From the NCBI GenBank assembly GCA_006383075.2, contig SMNH02000005.1:217996-281995 (forward strand): a DNA stretch of 64,000 nt, in the 5' to 3' direction. Numbering within the stretch: position 1 is the first letter of the stretch; every line of letters begins with the position of its first letter. Below, one piece after another: positions 52,547 through 62,372 of this stretch. The notes below the pieces were generated by a model. That model did no database searches and was not told the origin of the DNA. It saw only the letters and a list, made by a program, of their open reading frames with translations. Made by a program: the position numbers and the translations under genes. Origin of the DNA: Kordia sp. TARA_039_SRF. Lineage in GTDB: Bacteria > Bacteroidota > Bacteroidia > Flavobacteriales > Flavobacteriaceae.

Positions 52547-53780
52547 AAATAACCTTCCCATTGATCAACACCTTGTCAATACAATTATCTCCAAACGCAT
52601 ACGGCAACACATGAAACGACTCAATTTCTTTGGTAATAATCAAATTGGCAGCTTTTCCTTTGGTGATGCTTCCGTGCGTTTCTGAAAGTCCCATCGCGTA
52701 GGCACCGTTAATGGTTGCCGCATTAATCGCTTCTTCGGGTGTCATTTTCATTTTGATACAGGCTGTACTCACTACAAAATTCATATTTCCAGAAGGCGTC
52801 GAACCAGGATTGTAATCGCTCGCTAAAGCTATCGGCAAACCAGCATCGATGATTTTTCGTGCGGGCGTGTAGGGAATACTCAAAAAATATGAACAGGAAG
52901 GCAACGCAACAGGCATGGTTTTACTTCCTTGTAAGGCTGTAATGTCTTCGTCGTTGAGTTCTTCCAAGTGATCTACAGAAAGTGCATTGTATTTCACGCC
53001 AAGTGCAACACCTCCAAACGCATTGAATTGATTGACGTGAATTTTTGGAACTAATTTATATTGCTGTGCCGCTTGTAACAAACGCTCGGTATCTTCTAGA
53101 GTGAAATAGCCTTTTTCGCAAAAAATATCTACATATTCCGCTAAGTTTTCTTCCGCGATTTTGGGCAGCATTTCGTTGATGACCAAATCCATATAACCTT
53201 CTTGATTTCTTTTAAAATTTGCAGGAACGGCATGTGCGCCTAAAAATGTGGTTTTTACAGGAAAGTTGTAGGCTTCTTTCAAACGTTTTGCCACGCGTAG
53301 CATCTTGAGTTCGGCTGCTGTTGTTAATCCATAACCCGATTTGATTTCAATGGCGCCAGTTCCCATGCGCATCACGTTTTCCAAACGTTTAGCAGATTGC
53401 TCAAAAAGTGCATCTTCGGAAGTTTCTTGTAGTTTTTTAGCAGAATTTAAAATACCGCCACCGCGATTGGAAATTTCCTCATAGCTTAAACCGTTGATGC
53501 GATCTACAAATTCCTGTGCTCTGTTTCCCGCGTAGACCAAGTGTGTATGACTATCGCACCAAGTTGGCAGTACCACTTTATCAGTACAGTCTATGATGGT
53601 ATCTGCGGAAGCGATTTCAATACTTGCCATCAAACCAAAACTTGAAATTTTATCATCTACCAAATACACATACGCGTTTTCGAGGATTGGAAGCTGTTTC
53701 ATGTCCGCGCCCGAAATTTTGGAAACGTTGGTTTCTCTAACTTGTACTAATTGTTTGATGTTGATGAGTAGTGTAGTCAT
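52545..53780 (-). CDS. hutI: Imidazolonepropionase
   Basis: This amidohydrolase opens the ring of 4-imidazolone-5-propionate in histidine breakdown. I use the ATG at 53780 (411 residues, MTTLLINIKQLVQVRE); the upstream extension overlaps the promoter. Metal ligands are WCDSHTHLVYAGNR (about residue 72), KTTFLGAHAVP (about 180), PKIHVNQFNAFGG (about 243) and LASDYNPGSTPSG (about 318). All are present. hutH and hutU are not in the window. It is divergent from the racemase gene. Confidence 0.95.
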   Translation of the reverse strand: MTTLLINIKQLVQVRETNVSKISGADMKQLPILENAYVYLVDDKISSFGLMASIEIASADTIIDCTDKVVLPTWCDSHTHLVYAGNRAQEFVDRINGLSYEEISNRGGGILNSAKKLQETSEDALFEQSAKRLENVMRMGTGAIEIKSGYGLTTAAELKMLRVAKRLKEAYNFPVKTTFLGAHAVPANFKRNQEGYMDLVINEMLPKIAEENLAEYVDIFCEKGYFTLEDTERLLQAAQQYKLVPKIHVNQFNAFGGVALGVKYNALSVDHLEELNDEDITALQGSKTMPVALPSCSYFLSIPYTPARKIIDAGLPIALASDYNPGSTPSGNMNFVVSTACIKMKMTPEEAINAATINGAYAMGLSETHGSITKGKAANLIITKEIESFHVLPYAFGDNCIDKVLINGKVI

Positions 53781-53798
53781 AAGCTGAAATTCTGCATA

Positions 53799-53806
53799 CA
53801 AATGTA
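53799..53806 (-). promoter_or_regulatory. Putative -7 box before hutI
   Basis: On the minus strand TACATTTG matches TANNTTTG, 18 bp before the hutI ATG at 53780. Confidence 0.4.
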
Positions 53807-53854
53807 GCCGCAAAGCGAATAAATCCCTAATTTTAGCCGTATAAATTCACGCGC

Positions 53855-54544
53855 ATGCAAACTATTGGACTTATTGGTGGCATTACGCCACAATCTACTA
53901 TTTTATATTATCAAATTTTAAATGAGTTGGCTGAAAAATATGTCGGAAACTCGCATACGGCAAAATGTATTATCAATTCGGTTGATTTTGGACAGATTCA
54001 TAAATTGCAAGCTGAAGGACGTTGGGATTTGTTGGATGAATTGATGGCTGACGCTGGAAAAAATCTAGAAAATGCTGGAGCAAATATGATTTTAATTTGT
54101 GCCAATACCATGCATTTAACCATTGAAGCAGTACGAAATAATGTGTCAATTCCTGTAATTCATATTGCAGAAGCCACCGCCGAGAAAATTTCAGCACAAA
54201 AACTAAAAACTATTGCGCTTTTAGGAACAAAATATACGATGGAATTGGATTTTTATAAAGAGGTCTTGACTTCTTTCGGAATTCAAACTTTGATTCCAAA
54301 TGCAGAAGAACGCAAGGAAGTGCATCGTGTGATTTATGAAGAATTGTCAAAAGGACAACTAAAAGAAAGCTCGCGAGAAGCGTATATAAAAATTATCAAT
54401 CGCTTGCAAAATGAAGGTGCCGAAGGTGTTATTTTAGGTTGTACTGAAATTCCGTTATTGATTCAACAAAAAGATGTTTTAATTCCTGTATTTGATACAA
54501 CAACCATTCACGCTACAAAAGCGATGGAATTGGCAATTCAATAG
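53855..54544 (+). CDS. Aspartate/glutamate racemase family protein
   Basis: This is a 229-residue cofactor-independent racemase. It opens IGLIGGITPQSTILYYQILN and carries the two catalytic cysteine regions LICANTMHLT (about residue 80) and VILGCTEIPLLI (about 195). This matches the YgeA/aspartate racemase group more than MurI, whose first cysteine motif differs. The product is probably D-aspartate or D-glutamate for the cell wall or metabolism. It is divergent from hutI, with a REP-containing terminator behind it. Confidence 0.9.
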   Translation: MQTIGLIGGITPQSTILYYQILNELAEKYVGNSHTAKCIINSVDFGQIHKLQAEGRWDLLDELMADAGKNLENAGANMILICANTMHLTIEAVRNNVSIPVIHIAEATAEKISAQKLKTIALLGTKYTMELDFYKEVLTSFGIQTLIPNAEERKEVHRVIYEELSKGQLKESSREAYIKIINRLQNEGAEGVILGCTEIPLLIQQKDVLIPVFDTTTIHATKAMELAIQ

Positions 54545-54571
54545 TTTTAACTGACAAAATTACAAATTTAA

Positions 54572-54714
54572 AAGAGGCTATCTAAGAAGTTTTAAGTAGC
54601 GTCATTCTGAGCTTGACTCAGAATCTCATTATACTGATTTTCAACTGCTATGAGAAACCGAACTTGATTCGGTTTGACGAAGCCTATACTTTTTAGATAG
54701 CCTCTTCTATTTTT
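54572..54714. repeat. Terminator-like stem enclosing an 80-nt REP core (copy B)
   Basis: A 19-bp inverted repeat (54572-54590 with 54688-54706, one G-U) lies between the convergent racemase and endonuclease genes, with a T-rich tract behind it. Its loop holds an 80-nt core (54600-54679), the same length as copy A and with the same CGTCA/TGACG ends. Hairpins are TTCTGAG-CTTGA-CTCAGAA and AAACCGAA-CTTGA-TTCGGTTT. The outer stem sequence is unrelated to that of copy A. Confidence 0.88.
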
Positions 54715-54729
54715 ATACTGACTATTTTT

Positions 54730-56583
54730 TTATTGTTTAATCAATTTTTTAGTAACTGTTTCATTACCAATTTGTAGTTGTAAAAGATACATTCCTTGTT
54801 GCAATCCGCCAACGTTTATTTGATTGGAACTATTATTTTGTGAGATTACTTGTCTTCCAGCAATATCAAATACGTTTATCGCAGTAATTTCTACATTGTT
54901 TTTCGTGTTGATATACACAAAATCTCCATTTGTCGGATTCGGATAGATTGAAAACTCGGAAGCTTCAAACGTAGCCACATTCAAGGTTTGTGTGTGCATT
55001 CCTAAGTCATCACAAGTATTTGAAGGAAACGAATCCCATTCTGAAGCGGTATAGGTTGTATTTGGAGAGTTTATACTTGGTTTTCTAACCAAAGTTGTAT
55101 TTTCTGCATACGTACTTCCATCGCCCAGTGTTCCTAAAATATCAATTAAGACATCATTTTTAAACAAACCGATAGCGTCATTTCCGTTGAAACCTGTAAT
55201 GGTGTTGTTAGAATCATCCACAACGCCTGTACATATTGCCAAACTTCCGTGTCCAATAACATACACATCTCCATCATTAATGGTAGCACCCATTGGGAAC
55301 GAATAGGTTGAATTCCACATAGCATTTCCGTTAGTACTTATTTTAAGTGTATACACGTTTCCAGCGTCATTCAAATCAATCGTACTTCCTGTAAAATTCG
55401 CAATTTCCAATGCCTTATTAAAAGAACTTCCTTCTATGTATTCTGAAAAATATAAATCGGCACCAACGCTTCCGCCAGCTAAGGTTGTTCCACTCACAAT
55501 TCCAGATTGTGCTGAGGTGTTTCCTTCTGCATCTTTGGCAGCTACGGTAAAATCATACATCGTAGACGCTGATAATCCTGTAACCGTAATTGAAGTACTT
55601 GTTACTGTTTGATAGAATGTAGCATCCACATACACATCATATTCGGTAACTGCTACATTATCTGTAGAAGCATCCCAAGAAACATCAATAGTGTTTGAAG
55701 TTTCGTTACTTACCATCACATTGGTTGGAACAGTCGGCGCCTGCGTATCGCTACTGTAAATTCCCCAACGATCTTCCGCAGGCGTTCCTCCCCAAATTCG
55801 TGTTGCTAAGCGTGGATTATCAATAAAAGGATTACGATTTCCTTGTGCGGTTGCATTGAAAATATCTTCGTGATACGTATTACGTGCATCTTCTATAGCA
55901 GAAACAGGATCAGCAGCATTCCATTCTAATAACAAATCAATCATATTAGAATCAACGCTATTTTGCGTTCCAACGGCTACTAAATTTGGCGCACATTGGT
56001 TTCCGTAACGAATGTACATGTACATTACGATTCGCGCTACATCACCACGCCAATCTGTTCCGCCAGCAGTTGCATCGCCAGGGTACCATTCGGTTCCTGA
56101 AACTCCAGAGTTTCCAGAACCTGCTCCAAACAATCGACTTCCGCGCTGTCCGTTGCGTTGTACGTCTGTTGAACGTAAGTTGTGCGCGTCACTGTATGGA
56201 GGACCACTTTGTCCAGAAGCATCTAAGTCTGGATTTGCTAATGAATTGGCAAATGTATGTTCTCTGTTCCAGTCACCCACATTTCCACCATTATCATTTT
56301 TATCCCTTGAAGCGTCATTCGTAACATCTCCGTCAGAACCATTTTCCCAACCGTATAGTAATACTACATTGTTAGGATTGATAGGATCTTCATCTGTATT
56401 TCGGATAGCATCCCAAATTTCAGAGTAGGAAAGAGAATTGGAGTGTGTGTTGATTACTTTTGCTGCCAACGCATCTCGCAATTGTGTTCCTGTCAATGTT
56501 AGGTTTACATCATTGTAATATGATTGCTGCGCCGTAAGCGTTAGTGAGAGCAATCCAGTTACTAAAAGTAGAATTCTTTTCAT
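54730..56583 (-). CDS. Secreted endonuclease I with FN3, lamin-tail and T9SS domains
   Basis: This is a 617-residue modular secreted nuclease with signal MKRILLLVTGLLSLTLTAQQ. Residues 25-280 are an endonuclease I (EndA/NucM-type) domain with the catalytic segment DWNREHTFANS, then SDAHNLRSTDVQRNGQRGS and EWYPGD. A fibronectin type III domain (about 290-370; APTVPTNVMVSNETSNTIDV), a lamin-tail domain (about 375-530; DLYFSEYIEGSSFNKALEIA) and a type A T9SS sorting domain (SIYPNPTNGDFVYI ... GMYLLQLQIG) follow. It is probably exported to the surface or medium to digest DNA. Confidence 0.92.
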   Translation of the reverse strand: MKRILLLVTGLLSLTLTAQQSYYNDVNLTLTGTQLRDALAAKVINTHSNSLSYSEIWDAIRNTDEDPINPNNVVLLYGWENGSDGDVTNDASRDKNDNGGNVGDWNREHTFANSLANPDLDASGQSGPPYSDAHNLRSTDVQRNGQRGSRLFGAGSGNSGVSGTEWYPGDATAGGTDWRGDVARIVMYMYIRYGNQCAPNLVAVGTQNSVDSNMIDLLLEWNAADPVSAIEDARNTYHEDIFNATAQGNRNPFIDNPRLATRIWGGTPAEDRWGIYSSDTQAPTVPTNVMVSNETSNTIDVSWDASTDNVAVTEYDVYVDATFYQTVTSTSITVTGLSASTMYDFTVAAKDAEGNTSAQSGIVSGTTLAGGSVGADLYFSEYIEGSSFNKALEIANFTGSTIDLNDAGNVYTLKISTNGNAMWNSTYSFPMGATINDGDVYVIGHGSLAICTGVVDDSNNTITGFNGNDAIGLFKNDVLIDILGTLGDGSTYAENTTLVRKPSINSPNTTYTASEWDSFPSNTCDDLGMHTQTLNVATFEASEFSIYPNPTNGDFVYINTKNNVEITAINVFDIAGRQVISQNNSSNQINVGGLQQGMYLLQLQIGNETVTKKLIKQ

Positions 56584-56613
56584 TGTAAATAAATATTGAA
56601 ATAATCTAGGGTT

Positions 56614-57819
56614 TTATTTTCGTTGTAATAGTGCCATGTAGAATCCGTCAAATCCAGATTCGGAAGCTAGCACTTTTTTATCTTCAACAAGTGTAAAATC
56701 TTCGTTAGAAGCTAAAAATGTAGCTACTTGTTCTTGATTTTCAGAAGGAAGAATAGAACAGGTTGCATACACCATTTTTCCGCCCGATTTTACCATGCGT
56801 GAATATCGTTGTAATATATCTTGTTGGGTATTTTTTATTTTTTCTAAAAATTCTGGTTGAATTTTCCACTTGGCATCAGGATTTCTTCGCAAAACGCCCA
56901 ATCCAGAACATGGAGCATCAATCAATACGCGATCAGCTTTGTCGTATAATTTTTTAATCACTTTTGTGGAAGTAATCACGCGTGTTTCTATATTGTGTGC
57001 GCCGTTTCTTCGTGCTCTACGTTTGAGTTCGCGCAGTTTTCCTTCGTAAATATCTAAAGAAATTACCTGACCTTTGTTTTCCATCAACGCTGCCAAGTGC
57101 AATGATTTTCCACCAGCACCAGCACACGCATCCACGACTTTCATACCAGGTTGTACATCAAGTAATTCCGCAACCAATTGCGAAGATGCATCTTGTACTT
57201 CAAACATTCCGCTTTTAAAGGCGTCATTTTTAAAGATATTGGCGCGTTCTTTTAAGCGTAAGGCATCAGGATATCCTTCAATAAATTCGGTTTCGACGTC
57301 GAACTTCGACAATACGGTTTGTAATTTTTCTTTGGTCGTTTTTAAGGTATTCGCACGCAAAATAACGTCTGCTTGCTCATTTAAGGCATGAATTTCCTTT
57401 GTCCAAACAGCTTCTCCCAATTCTTGAACGCCTAATTCGTCCAACCAATCTGGAATGGATTCTTTGATTTTTCTGATTTTGGAAAGTTCATCAAAACGTC
57501 CTTTGATTCTTCGTGTTGGCGTTCCTGCAAGCTGATTCCAATCGGGCAATTCAATACCGCGTAGTGTTGCCCATACGGCAAACATACGCCACAAATTTTC
57601 ACGAGAATAGTTTTCGTTAATATCTGCTATTTCAGCATATAAGCGTTTCCAACGAACGATTTCATAGGTAGTTTCCGCGACAAATTTACGGTCGCGACTT
57701 CCCCAGCGTTTATCTCTTTTCAGTAACTTTTCAACTACTTTATCGGCATAAGCTCCTTCATTAAATATTAAGTTTAATCCATCTATTACGGAAAAAACTA
57801 AATTTCTGTGTAATCGCAT
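56614..57819 (-). CDS. RsmB/NOP family SAM-dependent rRNA methyltransferase
   Basis: This 401-residue RNA m5C methyltransferase of the RsmB/NOP2 group has an N-terminal NusB-like RNA-binding part (to about 150). The catalytic core has the SAM site VVDACAGAGGKSLHLAALM (about residue 228), VLIDAPCSGLGVLRRNPD (about 300) and the second catalytic Cys in MVYATCSILPSENQEQV (about 350). 16S rRNA is the likely target; which cytosine is not shown. It is 30 bp upstream of the secreted endonuclease gene on the same strand, so read-through is possible. Confidence 0.92.
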   Translation of the reverse strand: MRLHRNLVFSVIDGLNLIFNEGAYADKVVEKLLKRDKRWGSRDRKFVAETTYEIVRWKRLYAEIADINENYSRENLWRMFAVWATLRGIELPDWNQLAGTPTRRIKGRFDELSKIRKIKESIPDWLDELGVQELGEAVWTKEIHALNEQADVILRANTLKTTKEKLQTVLSKFDVETEFIEGYPDALRLKERANIFKNDAFKSGMFEVQDASSQLVAELLDVQPGMKVVDACAGAGGKSLHLAALMENKGQVISLDIYEGKLRELKRRARRNGAHNIETRVITSTKVIKKLYDKADRVLIDAPCSGLGVLRRNPDAKWKIQPEFLEKIKNTQQDILQRYSRMVKSGGKMVYATCSILPSENQEQVATFLASNEDFTLVEDKKVLASESGFDGFYMALLQRK

Positions 57820-58315
57820 CTAATTCAAATTAAAGCGCAAAGGTATTGTTTTATGTTTATTTTTTGTTGTTCGGTGTTTATTTTTTGTGTATTCATTATT
57901 TATAGTGTATTTACAGAAGTGTTTTTTGTCGATTTTTTAGGAAGAATTTTTCAAAGAGTGGGTTTCAATTTCAAAAGTGATGAGTTTATTTAAAAAATGA
58001 CAAGTGGTGAAAAATTAAAAAACTTGAATTGAGCGAAGCGAATCTAAACAAGTCTAAAGTGAAAGCTGGTCTAATCTTCTAAAAACCTAAATTCTATTTC
58101 AAAGTACTTCTCAATACTATTTTCTGTTATTTCGACAAGCTCAATGTCCAGAAAATCACTCGAAGTGACGGTTTGTATAATGTAACTATTTGTTAATTTG
58201 AAAATGTACTAATGCTAACTTATCTTTTTGAGCAAAGCGATAAAAAATAAAAAAGTCTAGATTCCTGTAGCAAGGCGAGTCTAAAGCAAAAGCGCGGCTA
58301 AAAGTCTAACCAAAT
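57820..58315. other. Repeat-filled gap upstream of rsmB-like gene
   Basis: These 496 bp hold a 7-bp-period tract (57845-57905: GTTTATT, TTTTGTT, GTTCGGT, GTTTATT, TTTTGTG, TATTCAT, TATTTAT), GAGCGAAGCGAATCTAA units (58028-58080), a REP-like stretch (TTTCGACAAGCTCAATGTCC and CACTCGAAGTGAC, 58134-58170) and further GAGCAAAGCG/AGCAAGGCG units up to the methyltransferase stop. No gene is supported. Confidence 0.65.
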
Positions 58316-59086
58316 CTATTTCACCAACGTACAGAAAAAATCTAAGGTTGCTTCTGAATGTTCTGTGAGCGAATAATCGTCTAAAGTAATGCTATTGACC
58401 AATTCAGGATTTTTATTGAGCAATTTTTTTCGATTCATCCGATTGGCAAATTCGTACGGAATTTGCAGCAACCACGACGGAATTCGTTGCTCTAAGTTAA
58501 AAATATCATAGCGTAAAAAGCGTGCAACCGATTTTTTATTTTTTTCATAATACGCATCCGTTTTTTCATTACCACTTACAGCTTGAATCGTATAGTTTGA
58601 AAAGGTTTTTGCGATTAAATTTGACAAATCTTCAAAGGTATATTCCTTGTAATGCCACGGATTTCGCGCAATGGTTTTTACCGCGTTTGGCGTAGAAATA
58701 TAAGCTTTTCCATTAGGTTTTAAGACGCGATGAATTTCTTCTAAATACAATTCCGCTTCTTTAATGTGTTCAATTACTTGAAAGGAAACCACCACATCAA
58801 AACTATTGGAAGCCAAGGTTCTTAATGGCGGAATTTTTTCTTGAATGATGGTAGTATTTGGATATTTATTGTTGATGAATTCTGCTGTGTATGGGGATTT
58901 GTCAATGAGCGTTAATTTTTCAGCATTTTTATACAATAATTCCACACCATACCCTTCGCCACAACCAATTTCTAGCACATTTCCATGAACGTGTGGTGCT
59001 ACCAAATGATAGGCTTTGAGCGTGCGTTGAAACAACGGATTGTCGGAAATAATTTTAGAAGAAGTAACTTCGGTTGAAAATAACAT
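58316..59086 (-). CDS. Class I SAM-dependent methyltransferase
   Basis: This is a 256-residue methyltransferase from the ATG at 59086 (MLFSTEVTSSKIISDNPLFQ); the upstream extension lies within the preceding gene. The SAM-binding site is VLEIGCGEGYGVELL (about residue 43), with VVVSFQVIEHIKEAELYL and HRVLKPNGKAYISTPN of the Methyltransf_11 fold. The C terminus is family-specific. It starts 10 bp after the DUF2723 gene, so they form an operon. The acceptor may be a sugar or lipid linked to that glycosyltransferase; this is inference. Confidence 0.9.
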   Translation of the reverse strand: MLFSTEVTSSKIISDNPLFQRTLKAYHLVAPHVHGNVLEIGCGEGYGVELLYKNAEKLTLIDKSPYTAEFINNKYPNTTIIQEKIPPLRTLASNSFDVVVSFQVIEHIKEAELYLEEIHRVLKPNGKAYISTPNAVKTIARNPWHYKEYTFEDLSNLIAKTFSNYTIQAVSGNEKTDAYYEKNKKSVARFLRYDIFNLEQRIPSWLLQIPYEFANRMNRKKLLNKNPELVNSITLDDYSLTEHSEATLDFFCTLVK

Positions 59087-59096
59087 AGTTAGGGAA

Positions 59097-62000
59097 TTAG
59101 TACGGCCAGTTTCGTTTTTGCCAAGTTTGAAATGCGCGGTCAAAGCTACGAAAAGTTTGCGCACTTACAGGTGCATTTTGTATACCTTGCGGAAATTGTT
59201 GCATCATTTGATAATACATTTCTTTGAGTCGGTACGCGTGTCGTACATTTATGATAGGATACGGCGGGTCGAATGACGTCATCCATTGTAACTCGTCCCA
59301 AATATTTTGCATAGCCGTTTTGCAAATAGTCGTTCCTTTTTGTGTTTTTCCTGCGCGTACGTATAGTTTTCCAATGGCGAAGGAAAATTGCTTGAACGGA
59401 ATCGTTTCGTTTGGAAATAGCTTGATACATTCATCCAATACAGTAATTGCTTTTTGTGTTTTTCCTTCTTCCAATAAGGCTTGCGCTAAGAAATAGTAGT
59501 TTTGACGTAAAATTTCACGCGCGTAGGTTACATTTTCGTTGCGTATAAATTTGTCAGCATCATTTACACCTTCAAAATTGACTTGATTCATGATATACGG
59601 ATACATCATGTCCGTATCTACAATTTTAGGATTTACTTCAGGATTGCTACGTTGAATTGGCGCTAAAATATTAACGAGTCCATGCTGAATTAAATACGGT
59701 TCTAAGTTGATTTGATGCCGTTTTTTTCCGTTCATTGCGAAGCAAATTGGTCGCTCGTTGATATTGTTTTGTAATACATTCATCAACACAATTTCATTCA
59801 AGCCATAAAAGTTTTTGGCATGCGTCCAGGTAATTGACGGTGTGTACGAAGCGTTTAATTTTTGCGGATTGAATAGTTTTTTGATGCGTAAAGTATCAAT
59901 CGGAATTGAAAATGACGTGGATGGAATGTAATGTCGCATACGTCCGTTCCAGTTGATGCGTGTGTCGTCTTTCTTTATAAATTCAAACAAAATAGGCAAC
60001 ACAGCCGCATCTTTGGTTTCTTCTTGCAGCGGAATTAATTTTTCAACACCACTTACGTAAAAACTTCTGTCAAGATTTATTTTTACAGGCTTCGAATCGA
60101 AAGCAGCTTTTTGCAAGTTTTCGATGTGTGTATCAATATTTAATTGGTCAAAATTGACAACACGCACATCTGTTCGATAACCTTTTACTTGTTGCAAATA
60201 CCACAGTGGAAAGGTCATATTGTCGCCATCTGTGATGAGAATGGCTTGTGGCGGACAGGCATCTAAATAGGCTTTTCCGAAGTCGTACGCAAACGTATCG
60301 TGTCCGCGTTGATGATTGTCCCAACCTTTAGCAAGTAATTGTAATGGTGCCGCTACTAACACAAATCCTGCCACAATTCCGACTCGTGTTTTTGGGTTTT
60401 TGATGATTTTTAAGACGTTCGTCAGAAATACTACAGAAAGTCCAATCCACAGCGCAAAAATGATGAAGGAACCAATGAAAATATAATCACGCTCGCGAAT
60501 TAAAATACTTGAAGGCACAGGATTGACATAAATCGTGATTCCGATGCCAAATGTGAGAAAGAGTAGGAGCGTCATCCAAAAATACGGTTTGTGCTTCCAC
60601 AGCACGATGATTCCCAAAATACCTAACATAAAAGGTAGAAAGTAATAGGCATCATTTCCTTTGTGATTTTTGTAGAATGCAGGTATAACGGCTTGTTCTC
60701 CGATACGACTTTCGTCGAAAAACGAAATGCCACTTATCCAGTTTCCATCTTTGATATAGCCTAAACCGTGATGGTCGTTTTGTCGCCCGATGAAATTCCA
60801 AAATAGATACCGCGCGTTCAGCCAAATCGTTTGATAATTGATGAAAAAGCTCAAGTTTTCTGTAAACGTTGGTTTTTGAATCGTCACGACTTCACCACGT
60901 ACTGGATATTTGATGGCTTCTCCGTAAATTGGCGTCCAAGCTTTGTATTTTTCGGCATCGCCTTTGTCGAACAATCGCGGGAAAAACATGGTGAATTCTT
61001 TTGCATAATTCACTTCTTTAAATTTTCCATCATGCGTAATGTCGTATGTTTTTGTTTTTTCGTTGAAACGATATTCTGGTTGTCCATCTACAAATGCTAC
61101 ATCTTTGTCTAAAGGCGCGTTATACACGGGACCTTTTACAAGTGGAATTGCACCAACGCCAAATTGTTCTGCACGCACATATTGTAGCATTTTGTTGCTG
61201 TTTTTGATGCTATCGGCAATCATCAAATTGACATCTGAGCGTTGCATCGGCATAAAAAAAGAACTCATCCCGGCAAGGAAAAAAACTGTTCCTAAAGTAA
61301 TGTGATGTAATTGTGTTTTGTGTCTTTTTTTGGTAAAATACAACAGTGAACTTACGGCAATGATGATTAATAGAAAAACCATCAAAACTCCTGAGTTCAG
61401 AGGTGTTTCAAAAGTATTTACGAGCCAAATATCTAAGGAATTGGCAAGTTTTATAAGTCCTTGCACTATAAAACTGTAAATAATAACAAATGCGGCACAA
61501 CCTGCTAAAATTGATAGAAAAAATGATTTAATTGTCAATCCAAATTTTTTATGCGCAATTATGACTGAAAACGGAATAACAATCGCAATGGTGATGAGGT
61601 GAACGCCTGTGGAAATTCCTAACAAAAAAGCAATAAAAAAAGCATATTTGATTTCTTTCGTTCGCGTTGAAGTTTGTTCCCATAAAAGTATCAAATACAT
61701 CATTCCTGTGATGAGCGCAAACGATAAAGTATACACTTCAGCTTCGGTAGCAGCAGTCCAAAAGCTATCAGAAAAGGCTAACGTGAGTGCAGCGACTATT
61801 CCAGAAAGTAATGGAATTGAAAGTGAAAACTTACGTTCAGTTTTCGCAGTAATACGTTTTGCGATATTTATAGTAATTCTAAATAAGAGAGTACATGTTA
61901 GTGCACCAAAAAATGCAGAAATCAAATTGCTAATTAGGGCAGCTTTAGAAGCAGGGAAGAAGCTAAGTAGGAATTTACATAAAATGGTATAAAAAGGAGC

Positions 62001-62150
62001 GCCTGGTGGATGTGACGCTTGCAGTGTATAATTACTCGCAATAAATTCAGGGCTATCCCAGAAAGCAATGGTGTTTGGAGCAGAAATTGTATAGACCAAA
62101 AAGATACTTACAAATAAAATCCAGCTACAAATTTTTTCAGCTTTTGGCAT
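59097..62150 (-). CDS. DUF2723 (GT117-type) membrane glycosyltransferase with TPR tail
   Basis: This is a 1017-residue membrane protein. The N-terminal half has about a dozen helices and the DUF2723 signature FWDSPEFIASNYTLQASHPP (about residues 30-49), in which the first acidic residues resemble the catalytic Asp/Glu of protein-O-mannosyltransferase-type GT-C enzymes. The C-terminal half is soluble and contains TPR-like repeats (QALLEEGKTQKAITVLDECI). Family members are found across Bacteroidota and are linked to protein O-glycosylation. It heads an operon with a methyltransferase. Confidence 0.9.
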   Translation of the reverse strand: MPKAEKICSWILFVSIFLVYTISAPNTIAFWDSPEFIASNYTLQASHPPGAPFYTILCKFLLSFFPASKAALISNLISAFFGALTCTLLFRITINIAKRITAKTERKFSLSIPLLSGIVAALTLAFSDSFWTAATEAEVYTLSFALITGMMYLILLWEQTSTRTKEIKYAFFIAFLLGISTGVHLITIAIVIPFSVIIAHKKFGLTIKSFFLSILAGCAAFVIIYSFIVQGLIKLANSLDIWLVNTFETPLNSGVLMVFLLIIIAVSSLLYFTKKRHKTQLHHITLGTVFFLAGMSSFFMPMQRSDVNLMIADSIKNSNKMLQYVRAEQFGVGAIPLVKGPVYNAPLDKDVAFVDGQPEYRFNEKTKTYDITHDGKFKEVNYAKEFTMFFPRLFDKGDAEKYKAWTPIYGEAIKYPVRGEVVTIQKPTFTENLSFFINYQTIWLNARYLFWNFIGRQNDHHGLGYIKDGNWISGISFFDESRIGEQAVIPAFYKNHKGNDAYYFLPFMLGILGIIVLWKHKPYFWMTLLLFLTFGIGITIYVNPVPSSILIRERDYIFIGSFIIFALWIGLSVVFLTNVLKIIKNPKTRVGIVAGFVLVAAPLQLLAKGWDNHQRGHDTFAYDFGKAYLDACPPQAILITDGDNMTFPLWYLQQVKGYRTDVRVVNFDQLNIDTHIENLQKAAFDSKPVKINLDRSFYVSGVEKLIPLQEETKDAAVLPILFEFIKKDDTRINWNGRMRHYIPSTSFSIPIDTLRIKKLFNPQKLNASYTPSITWTHAKNFYGLNEIVLMNVLQNNINERPICFAMNGKKRHQINLEPYLIQHGLVNILAPIQRSNPEVNPKIVDTDMMYPYIMNQVNFEGVNDADKFIRNENVTYAREILRQNYYFLAQALLEEGKTQKAITVLDECIKLFPNETIPFKQFSFAIGKLYVRAGKTQKGTTICKTAMQNIWDELQWMTSFDPPYPIINVRHAYRLKEMYYQMMQQFPQGIQNAPVSAQTFRSFDRAFQTWQKRNWPY

Positions 62151-62323
62151 GTCGAATTTGGTTAATTTTTCCTCGCAATATAAAAGAATTATTCAATTCG
62201 AAAACTACGGTTTATAAATAAAACCATGTCAACTATACAAAATTAAACAAAACACGTATAATCACGCACTGCTCTTAAAGTTAAGTTAACTATATTTGAA
62301 AAGTATGTTAAAATATAATTTTC

Positions 62324-62331
62324 TATATTTG
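62324..62331 (+). promoter_or_regulatory. Putative -7 box before the adhesin gene
   Basis: TATATTTG matches TANNTTTG, 41 bp before the start. An upstream TTTG (62295-62298) lies 25 bp away, slightly longer than the usual spacing. Confidence 0.45.
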
Positions 62332-62372
62332 GTATAACCTTAAAAATAAAACTAAACAACAATAAATCTATT

